A stretch of 64,000 nt of DNA from Massilia polaris. Lineage in GTDB: Bacteria; Pseudomonadota; Gammaproteobacteria; Burkholderiales; Burkholderiaceae_D. The position numbers and the translations under genes are program-made. The notes beneath the pieces are model-generated. The model searched no databases. It saw only the letters and a list, made by a program, of their open reading frames with translations, and was not told where the DNA came from. Shown here one piece after another: positions 1 to 9,004 of the stretch. The first letter of the stretch is position 1; the number at the start of each line of letters is the position of its first letter. The stretch lies in the NCBI RefSeq assembly GCF_012927275.1, contig NZ_JABBGG010000002.1, positions 62,001 to 126,000 of the forward strand, given 5' to 3'.

Positions 1-400
1 CCACGGACGCCACTTCGAACGAGCTGTTAAGTGGAACGTAGAGCGCCGCTCCACTCACCGCTTTGTTGCCCTTCTCGGAAGTCGAGCGCCAGCTTGCCTG
101 GTCGCCGGTGCGTTCGAACTGCTCATCGACAACCGCGCCAAAGGTCGAATTGCCTTTGACGGAATAATTGGAAATGGTGCCGTCCTGCCCAACGCGGAAC
201 TGCTCGGTCAGTTCGGGGCCGCGGCCATTGTCCTTGAAGATGAAGCGCACCCGGGTCGTGCCATCGTCGTCGCGTTCGACGACCTGCTCGCCGGCGCGCT
301 TGCCGTTTTCAACGTGGATGTCGTAACGCGTGGTGGTGGTGGCCGCGTGGGCCGAGACGCCGAACGCTGCGGCAACGGCAAGTGCGAGGATGCGGTTCAT
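1..400 (-). CDS. Secreted amidohydrolase-like protein, N-terminal part (gene runs off the window)
   Basis: The reading frame starts with ATG at 400, behind a good AAGGAGA ribosome site, and stays open to the window edge, giving 133 codons. Residues 1-19 form a signal peptide (MNRILALAVAAAFG, then a likely cut after SAHA). What follows is a beta-rich domain with the segments DNGRGPELTEQF and VKGNSTFGAVVDE. I recognise this style of domain from the N-terminus of large secreted amidohydrolases of Xanthomonas and Massilia, but the metal-binding catalytic domain would lie outside the window. It is the last visible gene of the gpmA-envC-ctpA-moeB run, 50 bp after moeB. Secretion is well supported; the enzyme class is inferred. 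Confidence 0.5.
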   Translation of the reverse strand, partial: MNRILALAVAAAFGVSAHAATTTTRYDIHVENGKRAGEQVVERDDDGTTRVRFIFKDNGRGPELTEQFRVGQDGTISNYSVKGNSTFGAVVDEQFERTGDQASWRSTSEKGNKAVSGAALYVPLNSSFEVASV

Positions 401-450
401 ACAGAAAGTCTCCTTCAGGATTGTTAATGTTTATTGCTGTTAATTGTGCC

Positions 451-1194
451 CTAATTGCAGACTTGGCAGTCCGGATTCTTGTCGACCCGGATGCTGGTCC
501 ACTCCATCGCGCGGCCATCGAGCAGCAGCAGCCGTCCGGCCAGCGAGGTGCCGATGCCCGTGACGAGCTTCAGCGCTTCCGCGGCCTGCATCGCGCCGAC
601 CACGCCGGCCAGCGGGGCAAATACGCCCATCGTGTTGCAGGCGACGTCTTCGAAATTTTGATCTTGGGGAAAGAGGCAGGAATAGCACGGTGAGGTTTCA
701 CTGCGCGGATCGTACACGCTGATCTGGCCGTCAAACCGGATCACCGCGCCCGACACCAACGGCACCTTGGCGGCGAAGCAGGCGCGGTTGACCGCGTGGC
801 GTGTCTTGAAATTGTCCGTGCAGTCGAGAACCACCGTTGCCCCGCGCACCAGCTCGGCCAGCCGGTCGTCGCCGACGCGCTCGCAGATGGCGGTGACTTC
901 GATGCCGGGATTGATCTGAAGCAGCGCGTCGCGTCCGGACTCGGCCTTTTTCCGGCCGACGCGCGCCGTCGTGTGCATTACCTGGCGCTGCAGGTTGGTA
1001 AGGTCGACTTCGTCATCATCGACCAGCATGATGTGGCCGACACCCGCCGAGGCAAGATACATCGCAGCAGGCGATCCCAGCCCGCCAGCGCCGATCACGA
1101 GGACGCCGGCCTCGAGAATCCGCTCCTGCCCTTCAATGCCGATGTCGTCGAGCAGGATGTGGCGCGAGTAGCGCAACAGCTGGTCGTCGTTCAT
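451..1194 (-). CDS. moeB: Molybdopterin-synthase adenylyltransferase (MoeB/ThiF family)
   Basis: 247 aa, the usual MoeB length. This E1-like enzyme adenylates the C-terminal Gly-Gly of MoaD or ThiS so that sulfur can be added for molybdopterin or thiamine synthesis. Visible features are the nucleotide loop GAGGLG (residues 35-40), the arginine-containing NLQRQV segment, DCTDNFKTR (124-132), and two CXXC zinc pairs at Cys170/173 and Cys243/246. There is no rhodanese extension. It starts 7 bp after ctpA ends and closes the conserved operon. A MoaD/ThiS-like partner lies elsewhere in the window (42462-42731), but nothing shows that the two work together. MoeB and ThiF are hard to tell apart from sequence alone. 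Confidence 0.85.
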   Translation of the reverse strand: MNDDQLLRYSRHILLDDIGIEGQERILEAGVLVIGAGGLGSPAAMYLASAGVGHIMLVDDDEVDLTNLQRQVMHTTARVGRKKAESGRDALLQINPGIEVTAICERVGDDRLAELVRGATVVLDCTDNFKTRHAVNRACFAAKVPLVSGAVIRFDGQISVYDPRSETSPCYSCLFPQDQNFEDVACNTMGVFAPLAGVVGAMQAAEALKLVTGIGTSLAGRLLLLDGRAMEWTSIRVDKNPDCQVCN

Positions 1195-1201
1195 GCGGCC
1201 G

Positions 1202-2680
1202 TCACTTGCGTAGGTCCTTGTTGATTTCCGCCGGCTTGGTGTCCGGCTTGGCCAGTGCCTTGGGTTCGGGCTTCTCGGTACGCGGTTCGGCCGCCGACAG
1301 CTTCACCGGCAGGCCCTTGAAACGGTTCAACGCCTGCTGCAGCTGGAAGTCGTCCTTGCTGCCGAAGTCCAGCGGCTTGCGGTTGCGCGCGGCAACTGCA
1401 CGGGCCGCATGCTCGGCATCGACGGCGTCAGGCGTCTTCGCGGCCGGCGCGGCTTCCTTGTCGCTGCCATTGGCAAGGTGCTTGACCAGGTCGGACTCGC
1501 GAATCCGCAGGCTGTTCAGGCCGTCGCCTTCGGCCGTTTCGTCCACCATCACGTCGGGAACGATGCCCTTGGCCTGGATCGCGCGCCCGTTCGGCGTGAA
1601 GTAGCGCGCCGTGGTCAGCTTGACGGCCGTGTCGGCAGTCAGCGGCCGCAGCGTCTGCACCGAGCCTTTGCCGAAGGTCTGGGTGCCGAGGATGGTGGCG
1701 CGCTTGTAGTCTTGCAGCGCGCCCGCGACGATCTCGGACGCCGATGCCGAGCCGCCATTGACCAGCACGATCACCGGCACCGTCTTGAGCGCGGCAGGCA
1801 GCTGGGCGAGCGGGTCGCCCGAGGCGCGCGCCGCATAGAATTCGCGCCGCCCATAAAACACAGTATTCGAATCGGGCAGCTGCCCCGAGGTCGACACGAT
1901 TTTCTTTTCGCCGGAGAGGAAGGCGGCCGACACGCCGATCGCGCCCGGCAGCAGCCCGCCCGGGTCGTTGCGCAAGTCGAGCACCAGGCCCTTCAGCTTC
2001 GGGTCCTGCGCGTACAGCGCGTTGACCTGCTTCACCATGTCGGTGAGCGTATTGTCCTGGAACTGGCTGATGCGCAGCCATGCGTAACCAGGCGCGACCA
2101 TCTTGGCCTTGACGCTGTGCACGCGGATTTCTTCGCGTGTCAAAGGCAGCACCCACGGCTGGTCGTCGCCTTTGCGGGCGATCGTCAACACCACGTTGCT
2201 TTTCGGGTCGCCGCGCATGCGCTTGATGGCTTCGTCGAGCGACATGCCCTTGACCGGCACATTGTCGATGCGGGTGATCACGTCGCCTGCCTTGATGCCG
2301 GCGCGAAACGCCGGCGAGTCTTCCATCGGCGTGATGATCTTGACGTAGCCGTCTTCCATCGCGACTTCGATGCCGAGGCCGACGAAGCGGCCCTGCATGC
2401 TGTCCTGCATTTCGCGGTACGATTTCTTGTCGAGGTAGGCGGAGTGCGGGTCGAGCGAGGCGACCATGCCGGTGATGGCTTGCGACAGCAGCTTCTTGTC
2501 TTCGACCGGCTCGACGTAGTCGGTCTTGATCAGGCCGTAGACGTCGGCGAGCTGGCGCAGTTCGTCAAGCGGCAGCGGCTGCAAGTCGCCGCCGCGCTGC
2601 GCCAGCGCAGTCACCTGCAGCGACGCCGCGAAGCCGGCAACCATGCCGAAACCGATCAGACCGATGTTCCTTGCTTTCAT
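1202..2680 (-). CDS. ctpA: Carboxyl-terminal processing protease, S41 family
   Basis: 492 aa periplasmic serine protease that trims or degrades envelope proteins. An N-terminal signal or anchor (residues 1-28) is followed by the S41 N-terminal helices, a PDZ domain (about 90-175) and the protease core. By alignment with E. coli Prc the catalytic Ser is Ser313 in GGSASASEI, and the general-base Lys is Lys338 in TFGKGSVQT, the same 25-residue spacing. The Lys/Pro-rich tail after about 390 is low complexity. It follows envC by 30 bp, and this pairing fits a role in tuning peptidoglycan hydrolases or their activators. Substrates are not shown by the sequence. Confidence 0.9.
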   Translation of the reverse strand: MKARNIGLIGFGMVAGFAASLQVTALAQRGGDLQPLPLDELRQLADVYGLIKTDYVEPVEDKKLLSQAITGMVASLDPHSAYLDKKSYREMQDSMQGRFVGLGIEVAMEDGYVKIITPMEDSPAFRAGIKAGDVITRIDNVPVKGMSLDEAIKRMRGDPKSNVVLTIARKGDDQPWVLPLTREEIRVHSVKAKMVAPGYAWLRISQFQDNTLTDMVKQVNALYAQDPKLKGLVLDLRNDPGGLLPGAIGVSAAFLSGEKKIVSTSGQLPDSNTVFYGRREFYAARASGDPLAQLPAALKTVPVIVLVNGGSASASEIVAGALQDYKRATILGTQTFGKGSVQTLRPLTADTAVKLTTARYFTPNGRAIQAKGIVPDVMVDETAEGDGLNSLRIRESDLVKHLANGSDKEAAPAAKTPDAVDAEHAARAVAARNRKPLDFGSKDDFQLQQALNRFKGLPVKLSAAEPRTEKPEPKALAKPDTKPAEINKDLRK

Positions 2681-2710
2681 TGCGTTCCCCGCCTGCGCGG
2701 CTTGTGGCCG

Positions 2711-4141
2711 CTAGAAATTGACCCAGCCCGCAGGGTTGAATGCCTTGCCCCGGTGCCGGAGTTCAAAGTATAGCCCCGATTCCTCGATGCCACCGGTGTT
2801 GCCCGCAGCGGCGATCTGGTCGCCCCCGCGCACGGCGTCGCCGACCCGTTTGAGCAGCGACTGGTTATTGCCGTAGATCGACAGGTACTGGCTGCCGTGG
2901 TCGACGATGATCAGGTTGCCGAAGCCGCGCAGCCAGCTGGCGAACACCACCCGGCCAGCGGCCACGGCGCGCACGTCGCTGCCTTCCGGCGCCTTGATGA
3001 ACACGCCCTTCCAGCTCGGTCCGCTGCCGCGCTTGGCGCCGAAGCTGGCGGTGAGTTCACCGCTGACTGGCGTGCGCAGCTTGCCCTTCATGCTGGCGAA
3101 TGCGCCTTCCGGCGCGGCCGGGGCCAGTGCGATGTTCTCGGGCTTTTCTTCGTCCGGGTCAGGCTTGTCCTCGACCGGCGCCTGGGCGACCTTGGGTTCG
3201 TCGGGTTCCGGCTTGACCGGGACGGGCTTGACGCCCGGCCTGGCCGCTTCGCGCGCCAGCCGTTCGCGTTCTGCCTGCGCCTTGGCCAGCGCGGCGGTGC
3301 GGGCCTCGGCCTTGGCTTTCGCCCGTGCGGCAGCGAGCGCTTCGCGGCGGCGCTTTTCGGCGGCGGCCGCTTCCGCCTGCTGCTGGATCAGCGCCGACAG
3401 GCGGTCGACCAGCCCGCTCATGCGCTGCTCGTCGCGTTCCAGGTTGCCGATCTGCTTGCGCTGGTCGGCCAGCCGCGTCGACAGGTTGCCGAGCAGCGCC
3501 TTGCGGTGCAATTTTTCCTTTTCCAGCTTTGATTTCTGCTGGTTTTCTTCGTCCGCGATTTCTTCCAGTTCATCCTTGGCGTTCTGCACTTCGAGCTGGT
3601 TCTGTTCGACCGTCGCGAGGTTGCTGCGCAGCGCGGCGAGCAGGCGCGCTTGCGACTGCGACACGTAGGCCATCAGTTGCAGGTCGCGGCTGATGCGGTT
3701 CGGGTTGTCGCCGGACAGCAGCAGCTTGGTCCGGTCTTCATTGCCGGCCACGTACTGTTCGCGCAGCAGCCGGGACAGCTGGGTTTTCTGCTTGGCGATG
3801 GTGGCCGCCAGGCGTTCCTGCTTGCCGTCGAGTTCTTGCAGCTTTTGGTTGGTCTGTTGCTGTTCCTCGCCCAGTTCGCGCAACGAGCGGTTGGCGTCGG
3901 AAATGGCTTCCTCGGACTCCGCCAGTTCGTCGGCAGCGTGCTCGCGCTCGCTCTCGGTGCGCACGACGTCGCGCTTGAGCGTGGCCAGTTTCTTCTGGAT
4001 GCCGGCGCGGGTCGCCTCCGCCGCAGCCTTTTGCTTGCTGCGGTTGGTGGGCTGCTTGGGCGCCGCGTGCAGGCTTGCGGCCACGGCCAGCAGGGCGGCC
4101 GTGGCGACCGCCCTGCGGTAAAACATCTGAGCAAATAACAA
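2711..4141 (-). CDS. envC: Murein hydrolase activator EnvC (degenerate LytM/M23 domain)
   Basis: 476 aa. A signal peptide (residues 1-26) leads into a long coiled coil (about 30-260), an Ala/Lys/Pro-rich linker and a C-terminal LytM domain (about 360-476). Active M23 peptidases bind zinc through HxxxD and HxH; here the matching stretches read WKGVFIKAPEG and LYFELRHRG, so most zinc ligands are missing. That is the known signature of EnvC, which activates the amidases AmiA/AmiB at the division septum rather than cutting murein itself. It starts 3 bp after gpmA ends and is followed by ctpA. Confidence 0.9.
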   Translation of the reverse strand: MLFAQMFYRRAVATAALLAVAASLHAAPKQPTNRSKQKAAAEATRAGIQKKLATLKRDVVRTESEREHAADELAESEEAISDANRSLRELGEEQQQTNQKLQELDGKQERLAATIAKQKTQLSRLLREQYVAGNEDRTKLLLSGDNPNRISRDLQLMAYVSQSQARLLAALRSNLATVEQNQLEVQNAKDELEEIADEENQQKSKLEKEKLHRKALLGNLSTRLADQRKQIGNLERDEQRMSGLVDRLSALIQQQAEAAAAEKRRREALAAARAKAKAEARTAALAKAQAERERLAREAARPGVKPVPVKPEPDEPKVAQAPVEDKPDPDEEKPENIALAPAAPEGAFASMKGKLRTPVSGELTASFGAKRGSGPSWKGVFIKAPEGSDVRAVAAGRVVFASWLRGFGNLIIVDHGSQYLSIYGNNQSLLKRVGDAVRGGDQIAAAGNTGGIEESGLYFELRHRGKAFNPAGWVNF

Positions 4142-4144
4142 GAC

Positions 4145-4891
4145 TTACCTGGCCTTCCCTTGATTGGCCACGGCGGCCACGGCGGCGGCGATCGCCTCCT
4201 GGTCACCCAGGTAGTAGTGGCGGATCGGCTTCAGGTCGGCGTCCAGTTCGTACACCAGCGGCTGGCCGTTAGGAATATTGAGGCCGACGATGGCTTCGTC
4301 GCTGATACCGTCGAGCATCTTGATCAGCGCGCGCAGGCTGTTGCCGTGCGCCGAGATCAGGATCTTCTTGCCGGCGCGGATGGCTGGGGCAATTTCTTCA
4401 TCCCAGGCCGGCATCACGCGGGCAACAGTGTCCTTCAGGCATTCGGTCAGCGGAATGCTTTCCCTGGCGACGTCGGCGTAGCGCGGATCGTCGAAGGAAT
4501 TGCGCGGGTCATTCGCTTCCAGCGGCGGCGGCGGCGTGTCGTAGCTGCGGCGCCATACCAGCACCTGGGCGTCGCCGTACTTGGCGGCGGTCTCGGCCTT
4601 GTCGAGGCCCTGCAGTGCGCCGTAGTGGCGTTCGTTCAGGCGCCAGTCGTTCTTCACCGGCAGCCACATCATGTCCATTTCGTCGAGCGTCAGCCACAGC
4701 GTGCGGATCGCGCGCTTGAGCACCGAGGTGTAGGCGAGGTCGAAGGTGAAGCCTGCTTCCTTCAGCACGGTGCCGGCGCTGCGCGCTTCGCGCATGCCCT
4801 TCTCGGTCAGGTCGACGTCGGTCCAGCCGGTGAAACGGTTATCGAGGTTCCAGGTGGACTCGCCATGGCGCATGAAGACGATTTTATACAT
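4145..4891 (-). CDS. gpmA: 2,3-bisphosphoglycerate-dependent phosphoglycerate mutase
   Basis: 248 aa, the normal length. It interconverts 3- and 2-phosphoglycerate in glycolysis. The phosphohistidine motif RHGESTWN lies at residues 8-15 (His9), followed by the family segments [15 protein letters not shown] and ERHYGALQG. The second histidine is in [14 protein letters not shown]. It is the first gene of the minus-strand operon, divergent from the rhodanese gene across 96 bp. Assignment is secure. Confidence 0.95.
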   Translation of the reverse strand: MYKIVFMRHGESTWNLDNRFTGWTDVDLTEKGMREARSAGTVLKEAGFTFDLAYTSVLKRAIRTLWLTLDEMDMMWLPVKNDWRLNERHYGALQGLDKAETAAKYGDAQVLVWRRSYDTPPPPLEANDPRNSFDDPRYADVARESIPLTECLKDTVARVMPAWDEEIAPAIRAGKKILISAHGNSLRALIKMLDGISDEAIVGLNIPNGQPLVYELDADLKPIRHYYLGDQEAIAAAVAAVANQGKAR

Positions 4892-4926
4892 AGAGATTCT
4901 TTAAAGAGTGAGAAATGGGGCGCATA

Positions 4927-4956
4927 TTCAATCAGTTCCAGCTTCTATTTTATAAT
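4927..4956 (+). promoter_or_regulatory. Predicted sigma-70 promoter for the rhodanese-grxC transcript
   Basis: A perfect -10 box TATAAT sits at 4951-4956 with a weak -35 TTCAAT at 4927-4932, spacer 18 bp. Predicted transcription start is near 4963, giving a leader of about 25 nt before the GTG start at 4988. No start-site data are available. Confidence 0.5.
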
Positions 4957-4987
4957 GCTCGGATTGACTTAAACCATTGGAACACCT

Positions 4988-5389
4988 GTGAAATTCATTC
5001 TTGACCATATTTTTCTCGTTTCCATCGCCGCCGCATCGGGCCTCGCACTGCTGTTGCCAGCCCTGCAGCCGCGCGGCAAGCGTGCCTCGATCCTCGAGGC
5101 GACCCAGATGATCAACCGCGCCAAGACCACGATCCTGGACGTGCGTTCGGCCGACGAGTTCGCCGCCGGTCATTTGCGCGACGCGAAAAACATCCCGCTG
5201 GCAGACTTGGGATCCCGAATCGGCGAACTGGACAAGCAGAAGACCAAAGCCGTCGTTGTTGTGTGCCAGCAAGGCGCGCGCGCCGACAAGGCGGTCAAGA
5301 TGCTGCAGAAAGCCGGATTCGACGACGTGGTCAGCCTCGATGGCGGCCTCACCGCATGGACGGCAGCCGGCCTGCCGACCGTCAAATAA
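4988..5389 (+). CDS. Membrane-anchored rhodanese-domain protein
   Basis: 133 aa starting at a GTG behind a GGAA-type ribosome site; no ATG in a sensible position competes. One N-terminal membrane helix (residues 7-26) anchors a single rhodanese domain (about 35-130). The active-site loop CQQGAR contains the catalytic Cys93 that would carry a persulfide, so it is probably an active sulfurtransferase and not a regulatory Cys-less form. The sulfur acceptor is unknown. grxC follows 31 bp downstream; small rhodanese plus glutaredoxin upstream of secB is a common betaproteobacterial arrangement. Confidence 0.85.
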   Translation: MKFILDHIFLVSIAAASGLALLLPALQPRGKRASILEATQMINRAKTTILDVRSADEFAAGHLRDAKNIPLADLGSRIGELDKQKTKAVVVVCQQGARADKAVKMLQKAGFDDVVSLDGGLTAWTAAGLPTVK

Positions 5390-5420
5390 ACAGCCATCTC
5401 TGAACAAGGAGGGAAACCCT

Positions 5421-5684
5421 ATGACAGCCCGTGTCGTGCTCTACCATACCGCAATGTGCCCGTACTGCGTGCGCGCCGAGCGCCTGCTCGAATCCAAAGG
5501 CGTGACCAACATCGAAAAGATCCGCGTCGACCTCGACCCGGACCAGCGCACCATCATGATGGAAAAAACCGGCCGCCGTTCGGTGCCGCAAATCTATGTG
5601 GGCGACACCCACGTCGGCGGCTTCGACGACCTGTACGCGCTTGACCAGGCTGGACGCCTCGATCCGCTGCTCGCCGGCGCCTGA
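5421..5684 (+). CDS. grxC: Glutaredoxin 3 (GrxC-type)
   Basis: 87 aa. The start was set at ATG 5421 because a strong AAGGAGGG site precedes it by a few bases; the frame itself is open further upstream through the rhodanese gene. The dithiol active site CPYC lies at residues 13-16, and the glutathione-binding features RRSVPQIYV (cis-Pro) and GGFDDLYAL are present. It reduces protein disulfides and glutathionylated thiols in the cytoplasm. A terminator-like hairpin follows before secB. Confidence 0.93.
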   Translation: MTARVVLYHTAMCPYCVRAERLLESKGVTNIEKIRVDLDPDQRTIMMEKTGRRSVPQIYVGDTHVGGFDDLYALDQAGRLDPLLAGA

Positions 5685-5785
5685 TTCGTCCATTCGCAGT
5701 CCTGCGTCAAACGCGCGGCGGTAAAACTATTACAACCTAATCGGTTTTGATACAATTGCCGTCGCGTTTACTATCAGCACAACCG

Positions 5786-5809
5786 GAACGGCGCTTGCCG
5801 TTCTTTTTT
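5786..5809 (+). terminator. Intrinsic terminator between grxC and secB
   Basis: GAACGGC, loop GCTT, GCCGTTC and then six T residues: a 7-bp stem with a clean U-tract. It ends only 20 bp before the secB start codon, so it either ends the rhodanese-grxC transcript or sits in the secB leader as an attenuator. Confidence 0.75.
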
Positions 5810-5828
5810 CATCTCACGAAAGCGTTCC

Positions 5829-6302
5829 ATGTCTGACGAAAACCTGCAACCTGTATTCCAAATCCAACGCGTCTACCTGAAAGACATGTCGCTGGAACAG
5901 CCGAATTCCCCAGCCATCTTCCTCGAACAGGAAGCGCCATCGATCGAAGTGTCGCTGGACGTGGGCGCTGAAGCCATCGCCGACGGCATCTACGAATCGA
6001 CCGTGACCATCACCGTGACCGCCAAGGTCAAGGACAAGGTCGCTTTCCTGGTTGAAGGCAAGCAAGCCGGTATCTTCGAAGCGCGTAACATTCCAGAAGA
6101 CCAGATGGATCCACTGCTGGGAATCGGTTGCCCGAACATCGTCTACCCTTACCTGCGTGGCAACATCGCCGACATCATCACCCGTGCCGGCTTCCCACCA
6201 GTACACCTCGCGGAAATCAACTTCGAAGTGTTCTACCAGCAGCGCCGCCAGGCACTGGCTGAAGCAGCAGCTGCCGCACCAGCGGCCAGCGCAGCTAACT
6301 AA
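5829..6302 (+). CDS. secB: Protein-export chaperone SecB
   Basis: 157 aa, the usual length. SecB forms a tetramer that keeps preproteins unfolded and hands them to SecA. Family features seen are [19 protein letters not shown] near the N-terminus, the acidic SecA-binding strand region, and the conserved [18 protein letters not shown] block (about 98-115). An Ala-rich tail follows. It lies between grxC and gpsA, as in many betaproteobacteria. Assignment is secure. Confidence 0.96.
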   Translation: MSDENLQPVFQIQRVYLKDMSLEQPNSPAIFLEQEAPSIEVSLDVGAEAIADGIYESTVTITVTAKVKDKVAFLVEGKQAGIFEARNIPEDQMDPLLGIGCPNIVYPYLRGNIADIITRAGFPPVHLAEINFEVFYQQRRQALAEAAAAAPAASAAN

Positions 6303-6396
6303 GCAACAAGCAAGTCCGGGAAAGGCGGCCTGTGCCCGCGCGATGCGCGGCAAGGCGCAGGCTGCCGCCCTCTCCCAACCTCCGGCGAAGGCCAGC

Positions 6397-6840
6397 ATGA
6401 CGATCTCCCGTTTCATCGCAAGCGCAGTGCTGTTGCTGTCATCGGCACAGCTGCACGCGTTCGAGTTCAAAACGGTTGCCCCGAATGTGGCCATCCTGTA
6501 CGACGCGCCCTCCACCAAGGGCGGCAAGCTGTTCGTGGCGCCGCGCGGCATGCCGGTCCAGGTTGTCCTTACCTATGGCGACTGGGTCAAGGTGCGCGAC
6601 GCCACCGGCGACTTGGCATGGCTGGAGCAGCGTTCGCTCAGCGCCAGGCGCAACGTGGTGGTCCGCACCCCGAACGCCAAAGTACGTGCCGCGGCCGATG
6701 ACGCCGCGCCCCTCCTGATGACCGCCGACAAGGGCGTCGTCCTCGAACTGCTCGACCCGCAGCCCGCAAGCTGGATCCGCGTGCGTCACCGCGACGGCAT
6801 TACCGGCTACATCAAAATGGTCGACGCCTGGGGCATCTGA
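6397..6840 (+). CDS. Secreted SH3-domain protein
   Basis: 147 aa from the ATG at 6397, chosen because it begins a clear signal peptide (residues 1-21, ending AQLHA). Two bacterial SH3-like repeats follow (about 22-75 and 83-147), with the telling stretches [18 protein letters not shown] and [18 protein letters not shown]. Such periplasmic SH3 proteins often sit between secB and gpsA in betaproteobacteria; a role in binding peptidoglycan or proteins is inferred. Spacing to gpsA is 23 bp, so they are probably co-transcribed. Confidence 0.8.
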   Translation: MTISRFIASAVLLLSSAQLHAFEFKTVAPNVAILYDAPSTKGGKLFVAPRGMPVQVVLTYGDWVKVRDATGDLAWLEQRSLSARRNVVVRTPNAKVRAAADDAAPLLMTADKGVVLELLDPQPASWIRVRHRDGITGYIKMVDAWGI

Positions 6841-6863
6841 GCCCCGCCTACCGAATCGGCCTC

Positions 6864-7898
6864 ATGCAAAATCCAACTCCACCTGCCCGCAGAATCACCA
6901 TCCTTGGCGCCGGCGCCTGGGGAACCGCCGTTGCCATCGCGCTCGCCGCGCGCCACGACGTGCTGCTGTGGGCGCGCAATCCCGCGATGGCCGAAGCGAC
7001 CCGCGCCGCGGGTGAAAATACCGAATACCTGCCCGGCTTTCCGCTGCCTGCGGGCTTGAATGTCAGTTCCGACCTGAATGCCGCGCTGGCCCACGTCGGC
7101 GGGCCGGACGCCGGCGAAGCGCCGCTGCTGATCGCGGCCTGCCCGGTGGCGGGCCTGCGTCCGCTGCTGGAGCAGCTCAAGCCGTATCCGATTCCAAATA
7201 TCGTCTGGCTGTGCAAGGGCTTTGAAGGCGGCACCGGCTTGCTGCCGCACCAGGTGATGCAGGAAGTGCTGGGCGACCGTGTTGCGGGCGCTGCATTATC
7301 GGGCCCATCGTTTGCCCAGGAAGTGGCGCGCGGTTTGCCGTGCGCGCTGACCGTGGCGTCCGAATCGCGCGAGTTGCGCGAGCGCGTGGTGTCGATCGTT
7401 CACGGCGGCAGTATCCGCGTGTATTCCTGCGACGACCTGGTCGGCGTGGAAGTCGGCGGTGCGGTCAAGAATGTGCTGGCGATTGCTACTGGCGTTGCGG
7501 ACGGGCTGGGGCTCGGCCTGAATGCCCGCGCGGCATTGATTACGCGCGGACTGGCGGAGATTACCCGTCTTGGCGTCGCCTTGGGTGGACACGCGTCGAC
7601 CTTCATGGGGCTGACGGGGATGGGCGACCTGATCCTCACCTGTACCGGCGACCTGTCGCGCAACCGTCGGGTCGGCCTGGCGCTGGCGCAGGGCAAGGCG
7701 CTCGATACCATCGTGGCGGAGCTGGGCCATGTGGCGGAAGGCGTGCCGTGCGCCAAGGCAGTGCGCGAACTGGCGAGCAAGCTGGGCGTGGATATGCCGA
7801 TCACCAATGCGGTGGCGGGCGTGCTGTTTGATGGCGATACGCCGCTCGATACGCTGGCGCAATTGCTGGCGCGCGATCCGCGCGGCGAGGTAGCGTAG
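6864..7898 (+). CDS. gpsA: Glycerol-3-phosphate dehydrogenase [NAD(P)+]
   Basis: 344 aa. It reduces dihydroxyacetone phosphate to sn-glycerol 3-phosphate, the backbone of phospholipids. The N-terminal Rossmann loop [10 protein letters not shown] (residues 13-22), the middle motif [15 protein letters not shown] and the catalytic-lysine segment [13 protein letters not shown] are all present, as is GMGDLILTC. It ends 16 bp before the convergent cupin gene. Assignment is secure. Confidence 0.95.
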   Translation: MQNPTPPARRITILGAGAWGTAVAIALAARHDVLLWARNPAMAEATRAAGENTEYLPGFPLPAGLNVSSDLNAALAHVGGPDAGEAPLLIAACPVAGLRPLLEQLKPYPIPNIVWLCKGFEGGTGLLPHQVMQEVLGDRVAGAALSGPSFAQEVARGLPCALTVASESRELRERVVSIVHGGSIRVYSCDDLVGVEVGGAVKNVLAIATGVADGLGLGLNARAALITRGLAEITRLGVALGGHASTFMGLTGMGDLILTCTGDLSRNRRVGLALAQGKALDTIVAELGHVAEGVPCAKAVRELASKLGVDMPITNAVAGVLFDGDTPLDTLAQLLARDPRGEVA

Positions 7899-7914
7899 CG
7901 CAGCCCAAAGTCGG

Positions 7915-8274
7915 CTACTGTTTGATCACCTTCGACTCGGTCGAACCGTTCTTCAGCAAAATCGTCAGCAACGCCACCGAATCCACTTTCGCCTGCACCG
8001 AGTGCGGCACGCCACCCAGCAGGAACAGCATCTCACCCGGCAGGAGCACGGTACTGCCTCCGTGAGCATTGCAGACGATCTCGCCTTCCAGGCATTGCAG
8101 CGTCATTTCACCCTCGACCATGTGCTCAGGCATCGCTCGCTCTTTCGGCAGCACCAGCCTGATCAATTCCATGTTGTCGGTCTTGGCCAGCGCCACCGAG
8201 GTGAAGTGGGCGATATCGTCATCGCCCCGCTGCAGTGGAATGCACTCGCCCGAGGCTGCGTGTTGTAAAGCCAT
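7915..8274 (-). CDS. Cupin-domain protein
   Basis: 119 aa. The frame is open further upstream, but ATG 8274 has an AGGAG site and begins a compact single cupin barrel; the upstream extension overlaps the DUF2461 gene and is Arg/Gly/Ala-rich in a non-coding style. Cupin motif 1 is degenerate (PEHMVEGEMTLQCLEGE has only one of the usual His residues) and motif 2 reads PGEMLFLLGGVPHSV. Ligand and reaction are unknown. It lies 11 bp downstream of the DUF2461 gene. Confidence 0.75.
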   Translation of the reverse strand: MALQHAASGECIPLQRGDDDIAHFTSVALAKTDNMELIRLVLPKERAMPEHMVEGEMTLQCLEGEIVCNAHGGSTVLLPGEMLFLLGGVPHSVQAKVDSVALLTILLKNGSTESKVIKQ

Positions 8275-8285
8275 GTCTGCTCCTG

Positions 8286-8975
8286 TCAGTCCGTTGCCGT
8301 CGCGACCTCCACGCTGCGCAGCCAGTTGACGAGCGCCGAGGCATCCTTGAATGCGCGCGCCAGCTGGGGCACCAGTTTGTCGGGTGCATTCAGCTCCAGC
8401 TTGACCTCGGTCCACACGAAGAAGCTCTTCAGCTTCAGGTATTCGATGTGCGGGTGCCCGGGGTCAAAGCCTTTCGGCGGCCGTTTCAGCTTGTCTTCAT
8501 CCGGCAGGTCGCCGTAAGTGGCGCGCAGTTGTTTATTCTTCAGCAATTTGGCAAAACCTGTCGCATCGTTGACCACGTTTTCGCGGATCGCGCGCAGCCG
8601 GTCGGCCGGGGGCAGGTATTCGCCCGCGCCAATCCCCAGGGTGCCGTCGCCTTCAATGTGGAAATAGTAGGTCGACCCGCCGCCGGCGCTGGGCCGGCGC
8701 TTGTCGTTGGGCGTGATGCCGGCCGAGAAGCGCGTCTTGTACGGGCTCCGGTCGTTCGAGAAGCGGATGTCGCGGTTGATCCGGAACATCGCTTTTTTCG
8801 GGTTGCAGTCGGCGACCAGCGGGTCGAACCTGGCCAGCTCGCGAATCAGTTCGGTGACGACGTCGAGGAATTCCGCGCGCAGGATGTCGTAGCGCGGCTT
8901 GTTCATGATGAACCAGGGTCGGTTGTTGTTTTCGCTCAGTTCGGTAAGGAATTGCGTCAGGTCGCGCAGGTGCAT
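8286..8975 (-). CDS. DUF2461 family protein (TIGR02453)
   Basis: 229 aa, full family length. The family signature is clear: an N-terminal FLTELSENNNRPWF, then FRINRDIRFSNDRSPYKT (about 92-109) and the YYFHIEGDG segment. Function of the family is unknown. The gene lies between a periplasmic protease and a cupin gene, all on the minus strand with short gaps (29 and 11 bp), so co-transcription is likely. Confidence 0.85.
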   Translation of the reverse strand: MHLRDLTQFLTELSENNNRPWFIMNKPRYDILRAEFLDVVTELIRELARFDPLVADCNPKKAMFRINRDIRFSNDRSPYKTRFSAGITPNDKRRPSAGGGSTYYFHIEGDGTLGIGAGEYLPPADRLRAIRENVVNDATGFAKLLKNKQLRATYGDLPDEDKLKRPPKGFDPGHPHIEYLKLKSFFVWTEVKLELNAPDKLVPQLARAFKDASALVNWLRSVEVATATD

Positions 8976-9004
8976 CGGTCAGTCCGGTAGAAGGTGAAAT
9001 GGGA

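Noticed and set aside
2711-4141. Active M23 endopeptidase
   Set aside because: Zinc ligands of the LytM domain are mostly absent, which fits the EnvC activator and not a peptidase.
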